Shown: positions 25,335 to 36,422, counted from the first letter of the stretch. The stretch is 64,000 bases of DNA from Rhodobiaceae bacterium UBA4490 (GCA_002389665.1 DGNO01000003.1:124001-188000); one strand, 5' to 3'. Numbers and translations are program-made. Notes: generated from the sequence alone by a model not told the origin.

Positions 25335-27587
25335 TCAGGCAGCCGCTTTTTCCTTCTGCGGGGCAAAGCGGGTGTAGAAGCTTTCGCCCTTGCCCGCCAT
25401 GTCGCGCAGCAAGGCACCGGGTTTGAAGCGGTCGCCATATTTCTGGGCGAGCGCATCGCACTCCTTCACGAAATTATCCGCGCCGACCATGTCGATCAGC
25501 GACAGCGGGCCGCCGGCCCAGGGCGCAAAGCCCCAGCCCAGAATGGCGCCGACATCGGCATCGCGCACATCCGTCACCACTTCTTCCTCGAAGCAGCGGG
25601 AGGCTTCCAGCGCCTGAATATAGAGGAAGCGCTTTTTCAGCTCCTCGACATCCACATCTTCCGTGCTCTTGTTGGAGCCGACGAGATCCTCAAGGCCCGG
25701 CCAGATACGCTTCTTGCCGTCTTCGGGATAATCGTAAAAGCCCTTGCCGGCCTTTTTGCCGACGCGGCCGAGATCCACCACCATCTTTTCGATGAGGCTG
25801 TCGGCGGGCCCTTCGACATATTTGTCGCCAAGGTCCTTTTTCGTCTGCTGGCGCACTTTATAGCCGAGATCGAGCGAGACCTCGTCGTTCAGCGCAAGCG
25901 GCGGCATGGGCATGCCCGTCATCTTGCCGACATTCTCGATGATGGCCGGCTTGATGCCTTCGGCCAGCATCTGAATGCCTTCGGAGACATAGGTGCCGAA
26001 GCAGCGCGAGGTGTAAAAACCGCGGCTGTCATTGACGACGATGGGCGTCTTGCGGATCTGCGCCACATAATCCATCGCCTTGGCGAGCGTTTCTTCCGAG
26101 GTCTTCGCGCCCAGGATGATTTCGACGAGCTGCATTTTGTCGACCGGCGAGAAGAAGTGGATGCCGATGAAGTTTTCCGGCTTGGCGGAAGCTTCGGCAA
26201 GGCCGGTGATCGGCAGGGTCGAGGTATTCGAGCCGTAAATGCCGTTCTCAGCCAGTTTCGGTTCGGACTTCTTCGTCACCTCCGCCTTGATCTCACGGTT
26301 CTCGAACACCGCTTCGATCACGAGATCGCAGCCGTCAAGATCGTCGAAAGACGTGGTCGGCTTGATCTTGGCAAGGAGGGCGGCTTTCTTTTCTTCCGTC
26401 GACTTGCCTCTGGTAATGGCTTTGTCGAGCAGCTTTTCGGAATAAGCCTTGCCCTTTTCCGCATTCGCCTGATCGGTGTCGAGCAGCACGACCTCCATGC
26501 CGGCCTGCGCGGAGACATAGGCAATGCCCGCCCCCATCATGCCGGCGCCGAGAATGCCGAGCTTCTTCACTTCGAATTTCGGCACGCCTGCCGGGCGGCG
26601 CGCGCCTTTCGACAGTTCCTGCATGGACAGGAAGAGCGAACGGATCATCGCCTTGGAGCGCGGGTCCATCAGCAGCTTCGTGAAGTAGCGCGTCTCGATG
26701 CGCAGCGCCGCTTCCATCGGCACCTGAACGCCTTCATAAACGGCCTGCATGATGTAGGTCTGCGCCGGGTAATTGCCGTGCGTGTTTTTCTGCAGCTGAG
26801 CGTTACCGATGGTGAAGACCTGCGAGCCGCCTTTGTCCTGCGGGCCGCCGCCGGGAAGGCGGTAACCTTCGCGGTCCCAGGGCTGGATCGCGGCAGGCAG
26901 CACTTCCGGGCCGCGCTTGCCGAGCTTCACTTTTTCCTGGGAGAGCGCTTCTTTCAGCCAGGCTTTCGCCTCGGCCACTTCCTCGCCCGGCTTCACGAGC
27001 TTGGTGGCGATACCCATTTCAACGGCCTTGGCCGGTTTCAGCGCCGTGCCCTGAAGCAGCAGCGGCAGGGCCGCGGCAGCGCCGATCAGACGCGGCAGGC
27101 GCTGCGTGCCGCCGCCGCCCGGCAGAAGGCCGACTTTGGATTCGGGCAGGCCGAGCTGCGTTTTCGGATTGTCGCCGACAATGCGCGCATGGCAGGCAAG
27201 CGTTACTTCCAACCCGCCGCCAAGCGCCGTGCCATTGACGGCGGCAGCAACCGGCTTGCCGCAGGTTTCAAGGCGGCGCAGCAGCATATTGAATTTCAGA
27301 TTGTTTTCGTAAAGCGCCTTGACGCGCTCTTCCTTCGACTGGCTGCCATCGCCGGACCCGGCCTGGCCGCCCATCATGGAAAGGTCGGCGCCCGCGCAGA
27401 AAGCGGATTTGCCGGAGGTCAGCACCGCGCCTTTAATGGCGTCGTCACCGACGATTTTTTCGATAATGTCCGCCAGGTCGCCCATCGAGCCCTGACTTAG
27501 GACGTTCATGGAGCGGTCCGGCATGTCCCAGGTGATGAGCGCAATACCGTCGCCGTCCACTTCAAAGCCAAAATTTTCGTAAGCCAT
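25335..27587 (-). CDS. Fused enoyl-CoA hydratase / 3-hydroxyacyl-CoA dehydrogenase (FadB/FadJ-like)
   Basis: A 750-residue multifunctional beta-oxidation protein. Residues 1-190 are a crotonase with oxyanion segments FCAGADL and GTALGGGLEV and the two catalytic Glu (in GGGLEV and LPESKVG). From about 335 the 3-hydroxyacyl-CoA dehydrogenase NAD-binding domain starts with GAGMMGAGI; the catalytic His is in IGIHFFSPVDKM, and the C-terminal domain is duplicated as usual. It hydrates enoyl-CoA and oxidises the (S)-3-hydroxyacyl-CoA. It is last in an operon with a MerR regulator, two acyl-CoA dehydrogenases and a thiolase, the complete beta-oxidation cycle. Confidence 0.95.
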   Translation of the reverse strand: MAYENFGFEVDGDGIALITWDMPDRSMNVLSQGSMGDLADIIEKIVGDDAIKGAVLTSGKSAFCAGADLSMMGGQAGSGDGSQSKEERVKALYENNLKFNMLLRRLETCGKPVAAAVNGTALGGGLEVTLACHARIVGDNPKTQLGLPESKVGLLPGGGGTQRLPRLIGAAAALPLLLQGTALKPAKAVEMGIATKLVKPGEEVAEAKAWLKEALSQEKVKLGKRGPEVLPAAIQPWDREGYRLPGGGPQDKGGSQVFTIGNAQLQKNTHGNYPAQTYIMQAVYEGVQVPMEAALRIETRYFTKLLMDPRSKAMIRSLFLSMQELSKGARRPAGVPKFEVKKLGILGAGMMGAGIAYVSAQAGMEVVLLDTDQANAEKGKAYSEKLLDKAITRGKSTEEKKAALLAKIKPTTSFDDLDGCDLVIEAVFENREIKAEVTKKSEPKLAENGIYGSNTSTLPITGLAEASAKPENFIGIHFFSPVDKMQLVEIILGAKTSEETLAKAMDYVAQIRKTPIVVNDSRGFYTSRCFGTYVSEGIQMLAEGIKPAIIENVGKMTGMPMPPLALNDEVSLDLGYKVRQQTKKDLGDKYVEGPADSLIEKMVVDLGRVGKKAGKGFYDYPEDGKKRIWPGLEDLVGSNKSTEDVDVEELKKRFLYIQALEASRCFEEEVVTDVRDADVGAILGWGFAPWAGGPLSLIDMVGADNFVKECDALAQKYGDRFKPGALLRDMAGKGESFYTRFAPQKEKAAA

Positions 27588-27607
27588 AAATCTCTCCTTG
27601 CCGCGCT

Positions 27608-27630
27608 GCCCGGAGCACTTGGCTCCGGGC
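27608..27630 (-). repeat. Intercistronic hairpin between thiolase and multifunctional genes
   Basis: GCCCGGAGC (27608-27616) and GCTCCGGGC (27622-27630) form a perfect 9-bp stem with a 5-base loop, without a T-run. It sits in the 57-bp gap inside the operon, just ahead of the ribosome binding site of the downstream gene, and could set relative expression or protect the mRNA end. Confidence 0.6.
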
Positions 27631-27644
27631 GCGCAGAAAGCCCC

Positions 27645-28850
27645 TTAAATACGTTCGATGATGGTTGCCGTACCCATGCCCGCGCCGACGCAAAGCGTCA
27701 CGAGAGCGGTGTTGAGGTCACGCCGTTCCAGTTCATCGAGCACAGTGCCGAGGATCATGCCGCCGGTCGCGCCCAGCGGGTGACCCATGGCGATCGCGCC
27801 GCCATTGACGTTCATCTTGTCATGATCGATGTCGAGCGACTGCATCATACGCAGCACTACAGAAGCGAAGGCTTCGTTGAGCTCGTAAAGGTCGATATCG
27901 CCGACTTCCATGCCCGCTTTCTTCAGTGCCTTGCGGGAAACGTCCGCCGGGCCCGTCAGCATGATGCAGGGCTCCGAACCGATGGAAGCCATGGCGCGGA
28001 TGCGGGCGCGCGGCTTGATGCCGAGCCCTTCGCCTGCCTCCTTCGTGCCGAGCAGCACGCCCGAGGCGCCGTCAACGATGCCCGAGGAGTTACCGGCATG
28101 GTGCACATGGGTGACGCTTTCAAGTTCCGGATAACGGTCCGTCGCCACGCCGTCGAAAGCAAACTCGCCCAGCGCCGAGAAGGAAGGCTGAAGCGCCGCC
28201 AGCGACTGCATGGTCGCGTCGGGCCGCAGGTGTTCGTCCTTGTCGAGAATGGTCAGGCCGTTCACATCCTTCACGGAGATCACGGAATTCTTGAAATAGC
28301 CTTTTTCCCAGGCATTGGCGGCGCGCTTCTGGCTTTCCACCGCATAAGCGTCCACATCGTCGCGGGAGAAGCCGTATTTCGTGGCGATCATATCGGCGCC
28401 GATGCCCTGTGGCGTGAAATAGGATTTCAGTGCAATTTCAGGATCGGACGACCAGGCACCGCCCGAGGCACCCATGCCGACACGGCTCATGCTTTCAACG
28501 CCGCCGCCGATCGCCATATCCGCTTCACCGGACATGACTTTGGCCGCTGCCATGTTCGTGGCTTCAAGGCCCGACGCGCAGAAACGGTTGATCTGCACGC
28601 CTGCCGTGGTGTCGGCATAATCGGCATTCAGAACGGCGATACGGGCGATGTTGCCGCCCTGCTCGCCAACTGGGTCCACACAGCCCAGCACCACGTCATC
28701 GACCAGCTTCGTGTCGAGATCGTTGCGGTCGCGCAGGTTTTCCAGAACCTGGCTGGCCAGCTGCAGCGCCGTCACTTCATGCAGCGCACCGTCTTTTTTG
28801 CCTTTACCGCGCGGCGTGCGCACGTGGTCGTAAATATAACATTCACCCAT
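27645..28850 (-). CDS. Acetyl-CoA C-acyltransferase (FadA-like thiolase)
   Basis: A 401-residue thiolase with Cys91 in NRFCASG, the NGGAIAMGHPLGATGG His segment and the C-terminal CVGAGMGTATI Cys. It completes the beta-oxidation cycle by thiolytic cleavage of 3-oxoacyl-CoA. GGAGAGG lies upstream of the ATG at 28850. Position between the acyl-CoA dehydrogenase and the FadB-like gene makes a FadA role, possibly as an alpha2beta2-type complex partner, likely. It differs clearly from the thiolase at 3861. Confidence 0.95.
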   Translation of the reverse strand: MGECYIYDHVRTPRGKGKKDGALHEVTALQLASQVLENLRDRNDLDTKLVDDVVLGCVDPVGEQGGNIARIAVLNADYADTTAGVQINRFCASGLEATNMAAAKVMSGEADMAIGGGVESMSRVGMGASGGAWSSDPEIALKSYFTPQGIGADMIATKYGFSRDDVDAYAVESQKRAANAWEKGYFKNSVISVKDVNGLTILDKDEHLRPDATMQSLAALQPSFSALGEFAFDGVATDRYPELESVTHVHHAGNSSGIVDGASGVLLGTKEAGEGLGIKPRARIRAMASIGSEPCIMLTGPADVSRKALKKAGMEVGDIDLYELNEAFASVVLRMMQSLDIDHDKMNVNGGAIAMGHPLGATGGMILGTVLDELERRDLNTALVTLCVGAGMGTATIIERI

Positions 28851-28910
28851 GGGGCCTCTCCTTTCGAGGTTCGCGGTGTTTATCTTTTGGATCGCCAGAC
28901 CAGATCGTGA

Positions 28911-30068
<1,158 letters not shown>

Positions 30069-30102
30069 TCCGTCGTCTCCCTACTTTACTTTTTATCGTT
30101 TC

Positions 30103-31893
30103 TCAAAATGCATCGGCGGCAAGCGCCATCATGCTGTCCGCACCGGTTTTGATGCGGGCAAGATGCGCACCCGTTTCGGGCAGCACACGTTCCATGTAAT
30201 AGCGGGCCGTGATGAGCTTGTTCTTGTAGAATTCCGCTTCCGCGCCGCCCGTCTTCGCTTTGGCGGCGGAGATGCGCGCCATCTTCGCCCACATCAGCGC
30301 AATCGCGGTCAGCCCGAAAAGGTGCATGTAATCGCTGGAGCCGGCGCCTGCGTGATCGAAATTCTTCAGCGCGTTTTCCATGAACCAGGTCGTTGCTTCT
30401 TCAAGCTGCGCTTTTGCTTCTTTCAAGGGTGCGGCGGCGAAGGCGAGATCACCCTCACCTTCGAGCGCCGTAAGCTCTTCGTCGATCAGTTTGAAGAAAG
30501 CGAAGACGGCGCGCCCACCGTTCTGTGCCAGCTTGCGGCCCACCAAGTCGAGCGCCTGAATACCGTTCGCCCCTTCATAGATCATGGCGATGCGCGCATC
30601 GCGCACGAACTGGCCCATACCCCATTCATCGATATAACCATGGCCGCCATAGACTTGCTGCGCATCCACCGCATTCGCAAAGCCTTTATCGGTGAAATAG
30701 CCTTTCAGCACGGGCGTGAGCAGCGACATCATGTCTTCGCCGAACTCGCGCTGTTTTTCATCGGAAGAAAGATGCGTGAGATCGCCCTGCAGCGCCGTCC
30801 AGGCAAGAAGCGCGCGGGCGCCTTCGTTAAAAGCGCGGGCATTCATCAGCATACGGCGCACATCCGGATGGACGATAATGGGATCTGCCGGTTTGGTCTC
30901 TTCCTTCGGCCCGGTAAGCGCGCGGCCCTGCAGCCGCTCACGCGCATAGTCGGCGGCATTCTGGTAGGCCGCTTCCGACTGTGAAAGCCCCTGCAGCGCA
31001 ACGCCGAGCCGGGCTTCGTTCATCATCGTGAACATGGCGCGCAGGCCCTTGTTCTCCGCGCCGACAAGCCAGCCCACCGCATCGTCATAATTGAGCACGC
31101 AGGTGGCATTGCCATGAATGCCCATTTTCTTTTCGAGGGAGCCGCAGCGCACGCCGTTGCGGGCCCCGAGCGAGCCATCGTCATTGACGAGGAATTTCGG
31201 TACGACGAAAAGCGAGATGCCGCCCACCCCTTCCGGCGCGCCTTCAATGCGGGCGAGAACCAGATGGATGATGTTTTCGGCCAGATCGTGCTCACCGGCC
31301 GAGATAAAAATCTTCTGGCCGGAAATCTTGTAGCTGCCATCGCCCTGGGGCACGGCCTTGGAGCGCAAGAGCCCCAGATCCGTGCCGCAATGAGGTTCGG
31401 TCAGGTTCATCGTGCCGGTCCACTCCCCGGTCACGAGTTTAGGCAGGTAGCGGTCTTTGAGCTCATCGGCGCCGTGATTGATCAGCGCCGAATAAGCCCC
31501 GTGGCTGAGGCCCGGATACATACCGAAGGCCATATTCGCCGAGGAGACCATTTCATTGAACATGACCGCGAGCGTGTTGGGCAGGCCCTGACCGCCATAA
31601 TTGGGGTCGGCGGTCAGCGCGGGCCAGCCGCCCTCCACCAGCGTCTGGTATGCCTCTTTAAAGCCCTTGGGGGTGCGCACTTCGCCGTTTTCCAGCGTAC
31701 AGCCTTCCTCATCGCCGATCTGGTTGAGCGGTTGCAGCACTTCTTCGGAAAGCTTGGCCGCTTCCTCCAGAATGGCGTTCACCACGTCTTCCTGTGCATC
31801 GGCAAAACCGGGCAGCGCGCTGTACTGCCCAATTTCAAGCAGTTCATGCAGGATGAAGCGATAGTCTTGCAGCGGGGCTTTATAAGTCGGCAT
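30103..31893 (-). CDS. Large (~600-residue) acyl-CoA dehydrogenase, DmdC/FadE-like
   Basis: A 596-residue protein of the acyl-CoA dehydrogenase group with an extra C-terminal domain. After a family-specific N-terminal segment ([13 protein letters not shown]), the flavin motif [12 protein letters not shown] and the segment [19 protein letters not shown] are present; here Glu is kept in IYEG, giving the MCAD-type base. The final ~130 residues form the helical C-terminal extension. This group includes DmdC (3-methylmercaptopropionyl-CoA dehydrogenase) and long-chain FadE-like enzymes. Its position directly after the regulator suggests it starts the pathway. Exact substrate is unknown. Confidence 0.92.
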   Translation of the reverse strand: MPTYKAPLQDYRFILHELLEIGQYSALPGFADAQEDVVNAILEEAAKLSEEVLQPLNQIGDEEGCTLENGEVRTPKGFKEAYQTLVEGGWPALTADPNYGGQGLPNTLAVMFNEMVSSANMAFGMYPGLSHGAYSALINHGADELKDRYLPKLVTGEWTGTMNLTEPHCGTDLGLLRSKAVPQGDGSYKISGQKIFISAGEHDLAENIIHLVLARIEGAPEGVGGISLFVVPKFLVNDDGSLGARNGVRCGSLEKKMGIHGNATCVLNYDDAVGWLVGAENKGLRAMFTMMNEARLGVALQGLSQSEAAYQNAADYARERLQGRALTGPKEETKPADPIIVHPDVRRMLMNARAFNEGARALLAWTALQGDLTHLSSDEKQREFGEDMMSLLTPVLKGYFTDKGFANAVDAQQVYGGHGYIDEWGMGQFVRDARIAMIYEGANGIQALDLVGRKLAQNGGRAVFAFFKLIDEELTALEGEGDLAFAAAPLKEAKAQLEEATTWFMENALKNFDHAGAGSSDYMHLFGLTAIALMWAKMARISAAKAKTGGAEAEFYKNKLITARYYMERVLPETGAHLARIKTGADSMMALAADAF

Positions 31894-31917
31894 GGGTCTT
31901 TCTCTCCTTGGAAGAGA

Positions 31918-32394
31918 TCAGCCTTTACCGCAGGGCTTGGCGCTGGCTTTGCCATTGAGCGAAGGCGCCTCATCCCGGAGCAAACCTTCCACACGGCGCA
32001 AGCCGTCTTTCAGCTGCGCGATCTGGGCGTCGATCTCGTCCTTTTGCTGGTTGAGGCTTTCAATACGCTCTTCGAACTTGACGAGGGCATGACGGTACTG
32101 GGCTTCCGCCCCGTCATGCAGGTCATATAGGTCAAGAATTTCCCGAATCTCGGCCAGCGTAAAGCCTACCTTTTTGCCGCGCACGATAAGCTGAAGACGG
32201 GCCCGGTCGCGGGGCCGGTAAATGCGGGTCTGGCCTTGGCGGCGCGGATGAAGAAGGTCTTTATCCTCATAAAAGCGGATCGCGCGGGTCGTCACGCCGA
32301 ATTCCTCGGCAAGCTGCGTAATGGTGAATGTGGGGGCTTCCGCGCCGTGCCGCTCGCCCAGACCAGCCGGCTCATAGCTCATTTGTACCGTCAC
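31918..32394 (-). CDS. MerR family transcriptional regulator
   Basis: A 158-residue MerR regulator. The DNA-binding winged helix ITQLAEEFGVTTRAIRFYED lies at about 24-43, followed by the RPRDRARLQLI segment and a long dimerisation coiled coil ending near 140. No cysteine cluster typical of metal sensors is seen; one Cys near the end is isolated. Such sensors with acyl-CoA gene operons belong to the LiuR-like group that responds to acyl-CoAs, which I infer from context. GTG 32394 is chosen because GGGAGG lies 7 bases upstream; ATG 32382 lacks one. It heads the beta-oxidation operon (gap to next gene 24 bp) and probably regulates itself. Confidence 0.9.
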   Translation of the reverse strand: MTVQMSYEPAGLGERHGAEAPTFTITQLAEEFGVTTRAIRFYEDKDLLHPRRQGQTRIYRPRDRARLQLIVRGKKVGFTLAEIREILDLYDLHDGAEAQYRHALVKFEERIESLNQQKDEIDAQIAQLKDGLRRVEGLLRDEAPSLNGKASAKPCGKG

Positions 32395-32513
32395 CTGTCA
32401 TCCTCCCTTGTTCGAAAGCTGGCGGACACCTTTTCCAAAGTCGTCTCATAACGCTTTGGCGGGGCCGGCCTTACTTGCCCTTGGAGTGCCGGTTCTTGCG
32501 CCCGGTCCCCTCC

Positions 32514-32543
32514 GATATATTTGACGTTGACGTAAACGTCAAC
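32514..32543 (-). promoter_or_regulatory. Promoter and MerR-type operator of the beta-oxidation operon
   Basis: On the minus strand TTGACG (32542-32537) and TATATC (32519-32514) are 17 bp apart. The perfect palindrome GTTGACGTAAACGTCAAC (32526-32543; 8-bp arms, 2-bp centre) overlaps the -35 box and the spacer, where MerR regulators bind. Transcription should start near 32507, leaving a leader of about 110 nt before merR. The rest of the 310-bp gap to 32705 holds no gene. Confidence 0.8.
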
Positions 32544-32704
32544 CTGATGGCCAAGCAGTGCCCTGACCACGGAACAATATCTAGACATAAATAGGGCAGA
32601 TGTCAAGTTATGTCGAAAATCCCGCAAAACGCCTCGATTTCAGCTAGGGTTTTGCAACTCAGCCGGTCACGGTCGGCGGCAAAAAAGCGCTTTGGGGAGA
32701 TGCC

Positions 32705-33262
32705 ATGATGATTTTTTCGCGCTTAGCGATGGTCCGGACAGGTACGAGCCTGCTCACCGCTCTTTTCCTGACAGCCTGTGCCGCCGGGGGCAATGCGCCG
32801 CCCAAACCCGTGGAGGTCGCCCGCGCCCTGCCCGCCGAGGCGAGCCGTGAGGCTTCCCTCGACACGCCGCTCGGCCGGGCGCTTTTGGCCGAAATCAACA
32901 GCCGCCGGCCCGACGCCCCCTTCAGCCTCGACCCGGTGCTCAATAAAGCCGCCGCCGTCCATAGCGCGGATATGAAGGCGCGCGGTTTCATGGGCCATCA
33001 CAACCCGGACGGGCAAGGCCCGCTCGACCGGGTTCTGGCAGTCGATGAGAATTTCAAAGGCCGGGTCGCTGAAAATGTCGGGGAATTCAAGTTTCCACCC
33101 GGCGAAAGCGATAGCGAGAAAGCCGCTTATATGGTCGAGCAATGGATGAATTCGCCCCGCCACGCAGCACCCTTGCGCTCGCGCGCTTATCAGCGCACGG
33201 GCATCGGCATCGCGGTCTCCGGCGACAGGGTCTATGCGACGCAGCTCTTCACCGGCCCCTGA
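32705..33262 (+). CDS. CAP (SCP-like) domain lipoprotein
   Basis: A 185-residue protein with a lipoprotein signal peptide: the lipobox FLTAC puts the lipidated Cys at residue 25. The rest is a CAP domain with LLAEINSRRPDAPF, the histidines HSADM and MGHHNPDG, the Glu in VAENVGE and the MNSPRHAAPL segment, as in bacterial YkwD-like proteins. CAP domains in bacteria are extracytoplasmic and mostly of unknown activity. GGGGAG precedes the ATG. It is divergent from merR and upstream of the PodJ-like gene. Confidence 0.9.
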   Translation: MMIFSRLAMVRTGTSLLTALFLTACAAGGNAPPKPVEVARALPAEASREASLDTPLGRALLAEINSRRPDAPFSLDPVLNKAAAVHSADMKARGFMGHHNPDGQGPLDRVLAVDENFKGRVAENVGEFKFPPGESDSEKAAYMVEQWMNSPRHAAPLRSRAYQRTGIGIAVSGDRVYATQLFTGP

Positions 33263-33363
33263 GCGGGGAGATTGACCTGCTCGGGAAGGTCTCAGCAGAA
33301 CTCACAAGGTCAAATCCGGCGTGACTCCCGCCGTCCCAGTAAAGGGCAAAAATTGCCGCGTTA

Positions 33364-33544
33364 TTAACGTGGCCTTTACCAAGATCACGTCAGATGTAAG
33401 AGCCGGTTAAGGGATTCTTGACCGGTGGACGGCGGGTATGAGGAGCCGCACGGTCTTTTCTTCGAAAAAGGCGGGAAACGGCGGCGCTTTACACCGAATC
33501 ACCGTCTCGGTACAACGTGGAATCTGAAACGGGCATAGTGATTC
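33364..33544 (+). promoter_or_regulatory. Upstream region of podJ-like gene with GANTC and CtrA-like sites
   Basis: Four GANTC sequences (the CcrM methylation site) occur at 33413, 33496, 33520 and 33540, against about one expected per 256 bp. Two CtrA-like boxes are also present: TTAA-N7-TTTA (33364-33378) and TTAA-N7-TTGA (33407-33421), each one mismatch from TTAA-N7-TTAA. Together they suggest cell-cycle control of the downstream gene. Confidence 0.5.
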
Positions 33545-33545
33545 G

Positions 33546-36422
33546 ATGAGATCGGGGGTCCCCTGGAGCGTTAAGGGCATCGAACCTGAAGCGCGTGAAG
33601 CAGCAAAGCAGGCTGCGCGCCGCGCCGGGATGACCCTTGGCAATTGGCTCAATCAGGTCATTCTCGACAGCGGAACGGATGAAGTGGGCGCGCAAGGCGC
33701 GTCTTACGAAGCCTCCTACCGCCCCGATTTTACGGCCCAGCCCGGCCAGGGTTCCTACCGTCCCTCTTATGAACAGGCCCCGCAATTCGACATGGGCCCG
33801 GTTGCAGAAGCCGTCAAAAATCTTGTGCAGCGGGTCGAGTCGAGCGAACGGCGCCTCGATAGTGCGATAGAAACCATGGCCACACGCTTCGACGAAGGCA
33901 ATCGTTTGCCCTCCTTTACCGGGCCCGATCCGCTTGAGCGCAAGATCCAGCAGCTCACCGAACGTCTCGATGCCGCAGAACGCGCTCAGCCTTTCGGCAA
34001 ACGCGCCGAAGACGCGCAGGCCATCAAGTCGCTTGAAAAAGCGGTGAGCGCCGTGGTCGACCATTTGGAAACGGCAGGCCATCAGACCGACCGCCGCTTC
34101 GACGATATCCGCCAGACGCTTTCAACACTCTCGCGCCGCATGGATGAGACGGACGCCGCCGCCGAGCGCGAAAAAGCGCGCAGCGAAACCGAAACGCTTT
34201 ACAAATCCGTTCACGCACTTGCCGAGCGTCTTGCTTCGATCGAAAAATCCGTTCAGCAATCGGCCAGCCAAAGCGAAGCGGCCCAGCAAAAAGCCGTTGA
34301 AGCCGCGCTGCGCGCCGTCAACGACAAGGCTGAATCGGAAAGCCAGAAGAAGGTCATTTTCCAGCTTCAGGACGCGCTTGAAAAAATGCATGCGCGCCTC
34401 GAGCAGTCCGAACAGCGCCAGGCTGAGACCCAGCGCGCGCTGCTTGCACAGATGCAAGAAGGGCTCGGCTCGCTGAGCAGCCGCGTCGAGCAGGCCCAGG
34501 CCGAAGCCCAGGCGCAAGCCCAGCAGCCCAGCGCGCTCGTTGCCGAGATTATGCAGGAAGTCGACCAGCGCCTGCAAAATGTCAGTGCCCGGATCGAACA
34601 ATCCGAGGAGCAAAGCCAGGCCGCTGCCAATTCCGTGCAGCAGGCAATCGCCGATTTTCAGGCATCGCTAAAAGAGCTTGAAGCAAAGAACCTCGCCGCC
34701 AAAACCGAAGAGGCTGCGGAAGGCGAAGCAAAAGCCCCGGCTGCGCCCGAAAGCGAAGCGGCCTCTCACCAAACCACATTACCGCCTTATGGCGCGCTGG
34801 CGCCCGGCGCCATGCCGCCGCCGGTCGGCATGCCCGATCTGGCGCCGCCGCCCATTCCGGCAACGCCGCTCGGCCAGCCCGCGCCGCCGCCGCTTGCAGA
34901 GCCGGGACGCGCCGACATGCGCGGGCCCGCCGAACCGCCGCTTCCGGGCGCAGGTGCTGATCCTGCCGCGCCGCCGCCCCCGCCCGGCGCTGCCGTGCCG
35001 GGCATGGCGGACAGTCATGCCGGTCAGGATTTCATCGCCGCCGCCCGCCGCGCCGCGCAGGCTGCTGCCTCCGGCGAAATGCCGCGCGGGCCGGTTCATG
35101 AATCAAGCCCCCGCTACAAAAGCTTCGATGAAGAGGAAGCCGGCGAAAGCAAACGCAAATATTATTACATTGCAGGCGCGGCGCTTCTGGCCGTGCTTGC
35201 CGTTTTCGCCCTGCGCGGTTTTACCGGCGGCGACAGCGCGCCTGAAACCCCGGCTGTAACCGAAGCGCCTGCCGAAGAACAGGCCGCGCCGGCGCAAGAC
35301 GCACCCGCCGCCGGGATGCCTGCCGATGCATCCAAGGCGGCAGCGCCCGAGACCACTATTCCCGAGACCCCCGCGCCCCAAGACAGCGCGGCAGAGACGA
35401 GCGAACAACCCGCAACACCGGAGGCCACTCCGGAAGGCGCCGAACCGAAAGCAGATGCGGCAAATGGTTCGGCGCCTGCCTCTTCCAAACCGGCTACCGC
35501 AAAGCCGGAAACCATGACACTGCCGAAAGTGACCGAGAAGGTTGGCCCGGCTGAACCTGCGCCCGTGACCCCTGTCTCCCGCGAGGCAGCGAAACCGACG
35601 CTGCGCGAGGCCGCGGCTAACGGCAATGCGGCAGCACGCTATGAAGTGGGTCTGCGCTATGCGCGCGGCGTGACCGTGCCGCAAGATTTCAGCCAGGCCG
35701 CTTACTGGTTCACCCAGGCTGCCGAGCAGGACCTTGCGATCGCGCAGTACCGCATCGCCACGCTTTATGAAAAGGGCCGCGGCGTCGAACAGGATTTCGC
35801 CAAGGCCCGGACCTGGTACGAGAAGGCGGCGAACCAGGGCAACATCAAAGCGATGCACAACCTTGCCGTTATCTATGCGGAAGGCAAAGGCACGCAGCAG
35901 GATTTCGGCCAGGCCGCCCGCTGGTTCGAGGAAGCGGCGGCACGCGGGCTCGGCGACAGCCAGTTCAACATCGCCGTTCTTTATGAGCGCGGCCTCGGCG
36001 TCACCGCCGATCCGGCCAAGGCTTATCTTTGGTATGCGGTTGCCGCGAAAAGCGGCGACAAGGACGCTGCCGCCAAGCGCGACGAAATCGGTCAGAGCAT
36101 GGATGCGGCTCAGCTCGTCGATGCGAAGCTGAAAGCGGAAACCTGGAGCCCCAAAGCCTCCGACGCAGCCGCCAATGGCAATATCGCCTCGCTGAAAACC
36201 TGGAGCGAGCGGGCCGATGCCGGCACGCCGGGCAGCAGTGTCGATGTCGCCCGTGCCCAGGCGCTCTTGAAAGAACTCGGCTTCCGCCCCGGCCCCTCAG
36301 ACGGGGTGATGGGTCCGAAGACGACCGAAGCCATTCAGCAGTTCCAGCGCAGCGCCGGCATGGCGGCAACGGGGCTCGTCACGCCGCAGCTCATCGAACT
36401 GCTCGAAGCCCAAACCCGCTAA
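33546..36422 (+). CDS. PodJ-like polarity protein with Sel1 repeats and peptidoglycan-binding domain
   Basis: A 958-residue membrane protein. The N-terminus (SVKGIEPEAREAAKQAARR, then MTLGNWLNQVI) is the conserved start of alphaproteobacterial PodJ-like proteins. Residues ~80-390 are coiled coil, ~395-500 are Pro-rich, and a single transmembrane helix is at ~538-559. The periplasmic part has an Ala/Pro/Glu-rich linker, Sel1-like repeats (~685-850, e.g. AARYEVGLRYARGVTVPQDF) and a C-terminal peptidoglycan-binding domain (~899-955). This is the topology of Caulobacter PodJ, which localises polar organelle and division factors. There is no clear ribosome binding site at ATG 33546. A strong terminator follows. 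Confidence 0.9.
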   Translation: MRSGVPWSVKGIEPEAREAAKQAARRAGMTLGNWLNQVILDSGTDEVGAQGASYEASYRPDFTAQPGQGSYRPSYEQAPQFDMGPVAEAVKNLVQRVESSERRLDSAIETMATRFDEGNRLPSFTGPDPLERKIQQLTERLDAAERAQPFGKRAEDAQAIKSLEKAVSAVVDHLETAGHQTDRRFDDIRQTLSTLSRRMDETDAAAEREKARSETETLYKSVHALAERLASIEKSVQQSASQSEAAQQKAVEAALRAVNDKAESESQKKVIFQLQDALEKMHARLEQSEQRQAETQRALLAQMQEGLGSLSSRVEQAQAEAQAQAQQPSALVAEIMQEVDQRLQNVSARIEQSEEQSQAAANSVQQAIADFQASLKELEAKNLAAKTEEAAEGEAKAPAAPESEAASHQTTLPPYGALAPGAMPPPVGMPDLAPPPIPATPLGQPAPPPLAEPGRADMRGPAEPPLPGAGADPAAPPPPPGAAVPGMADSHAGQDFIAAARRAAQAAASGEMPRGPVHESSPRYKSFDEEEAGESKRKYYYIAGAALLAVLAVFALRGFTGGDSAPETPAVTEAPAEEQAAPAQDAPAAGMPADASKAAAPETTIPETPAPQDSAAETSEQPATPEATPEGAEPKADAANGSAPASSKPATAKPETMTLPKVTEKVGPAEPAPVTPVSREAAKPTLREAAANGNAAARYEVGLRYARGVTVPQDFSQAAYWFTQAAEQDLAIAQYRIATLYEKGRGVEQDFAKARTWYEKAANQGNIKAMHNLAVIYAEGKGTQQDFGQAARWFEEAAARGLGDSQFNIAVLYERGLGVTADPAKAYLWYAVAAKSGDKDAAAKRDEIGQSMDAAQLVDAKLKAETWSPKASDAAANGNIASLKTWSERADAGTPGSSVDVARAQALLKELGFRPGPSDGVMGPKTTEAIQQFQRSAGMAATGLVTPQLIELLEAQTR

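Noticed and set aside
25314..27500. Very long open frame on the plus strand (728 codons)
   Set aside because: It mirrors the FadB-like gene, has His/Arg-rich, motif-free composition typical of antisense shadows, and no ribosome binding site.
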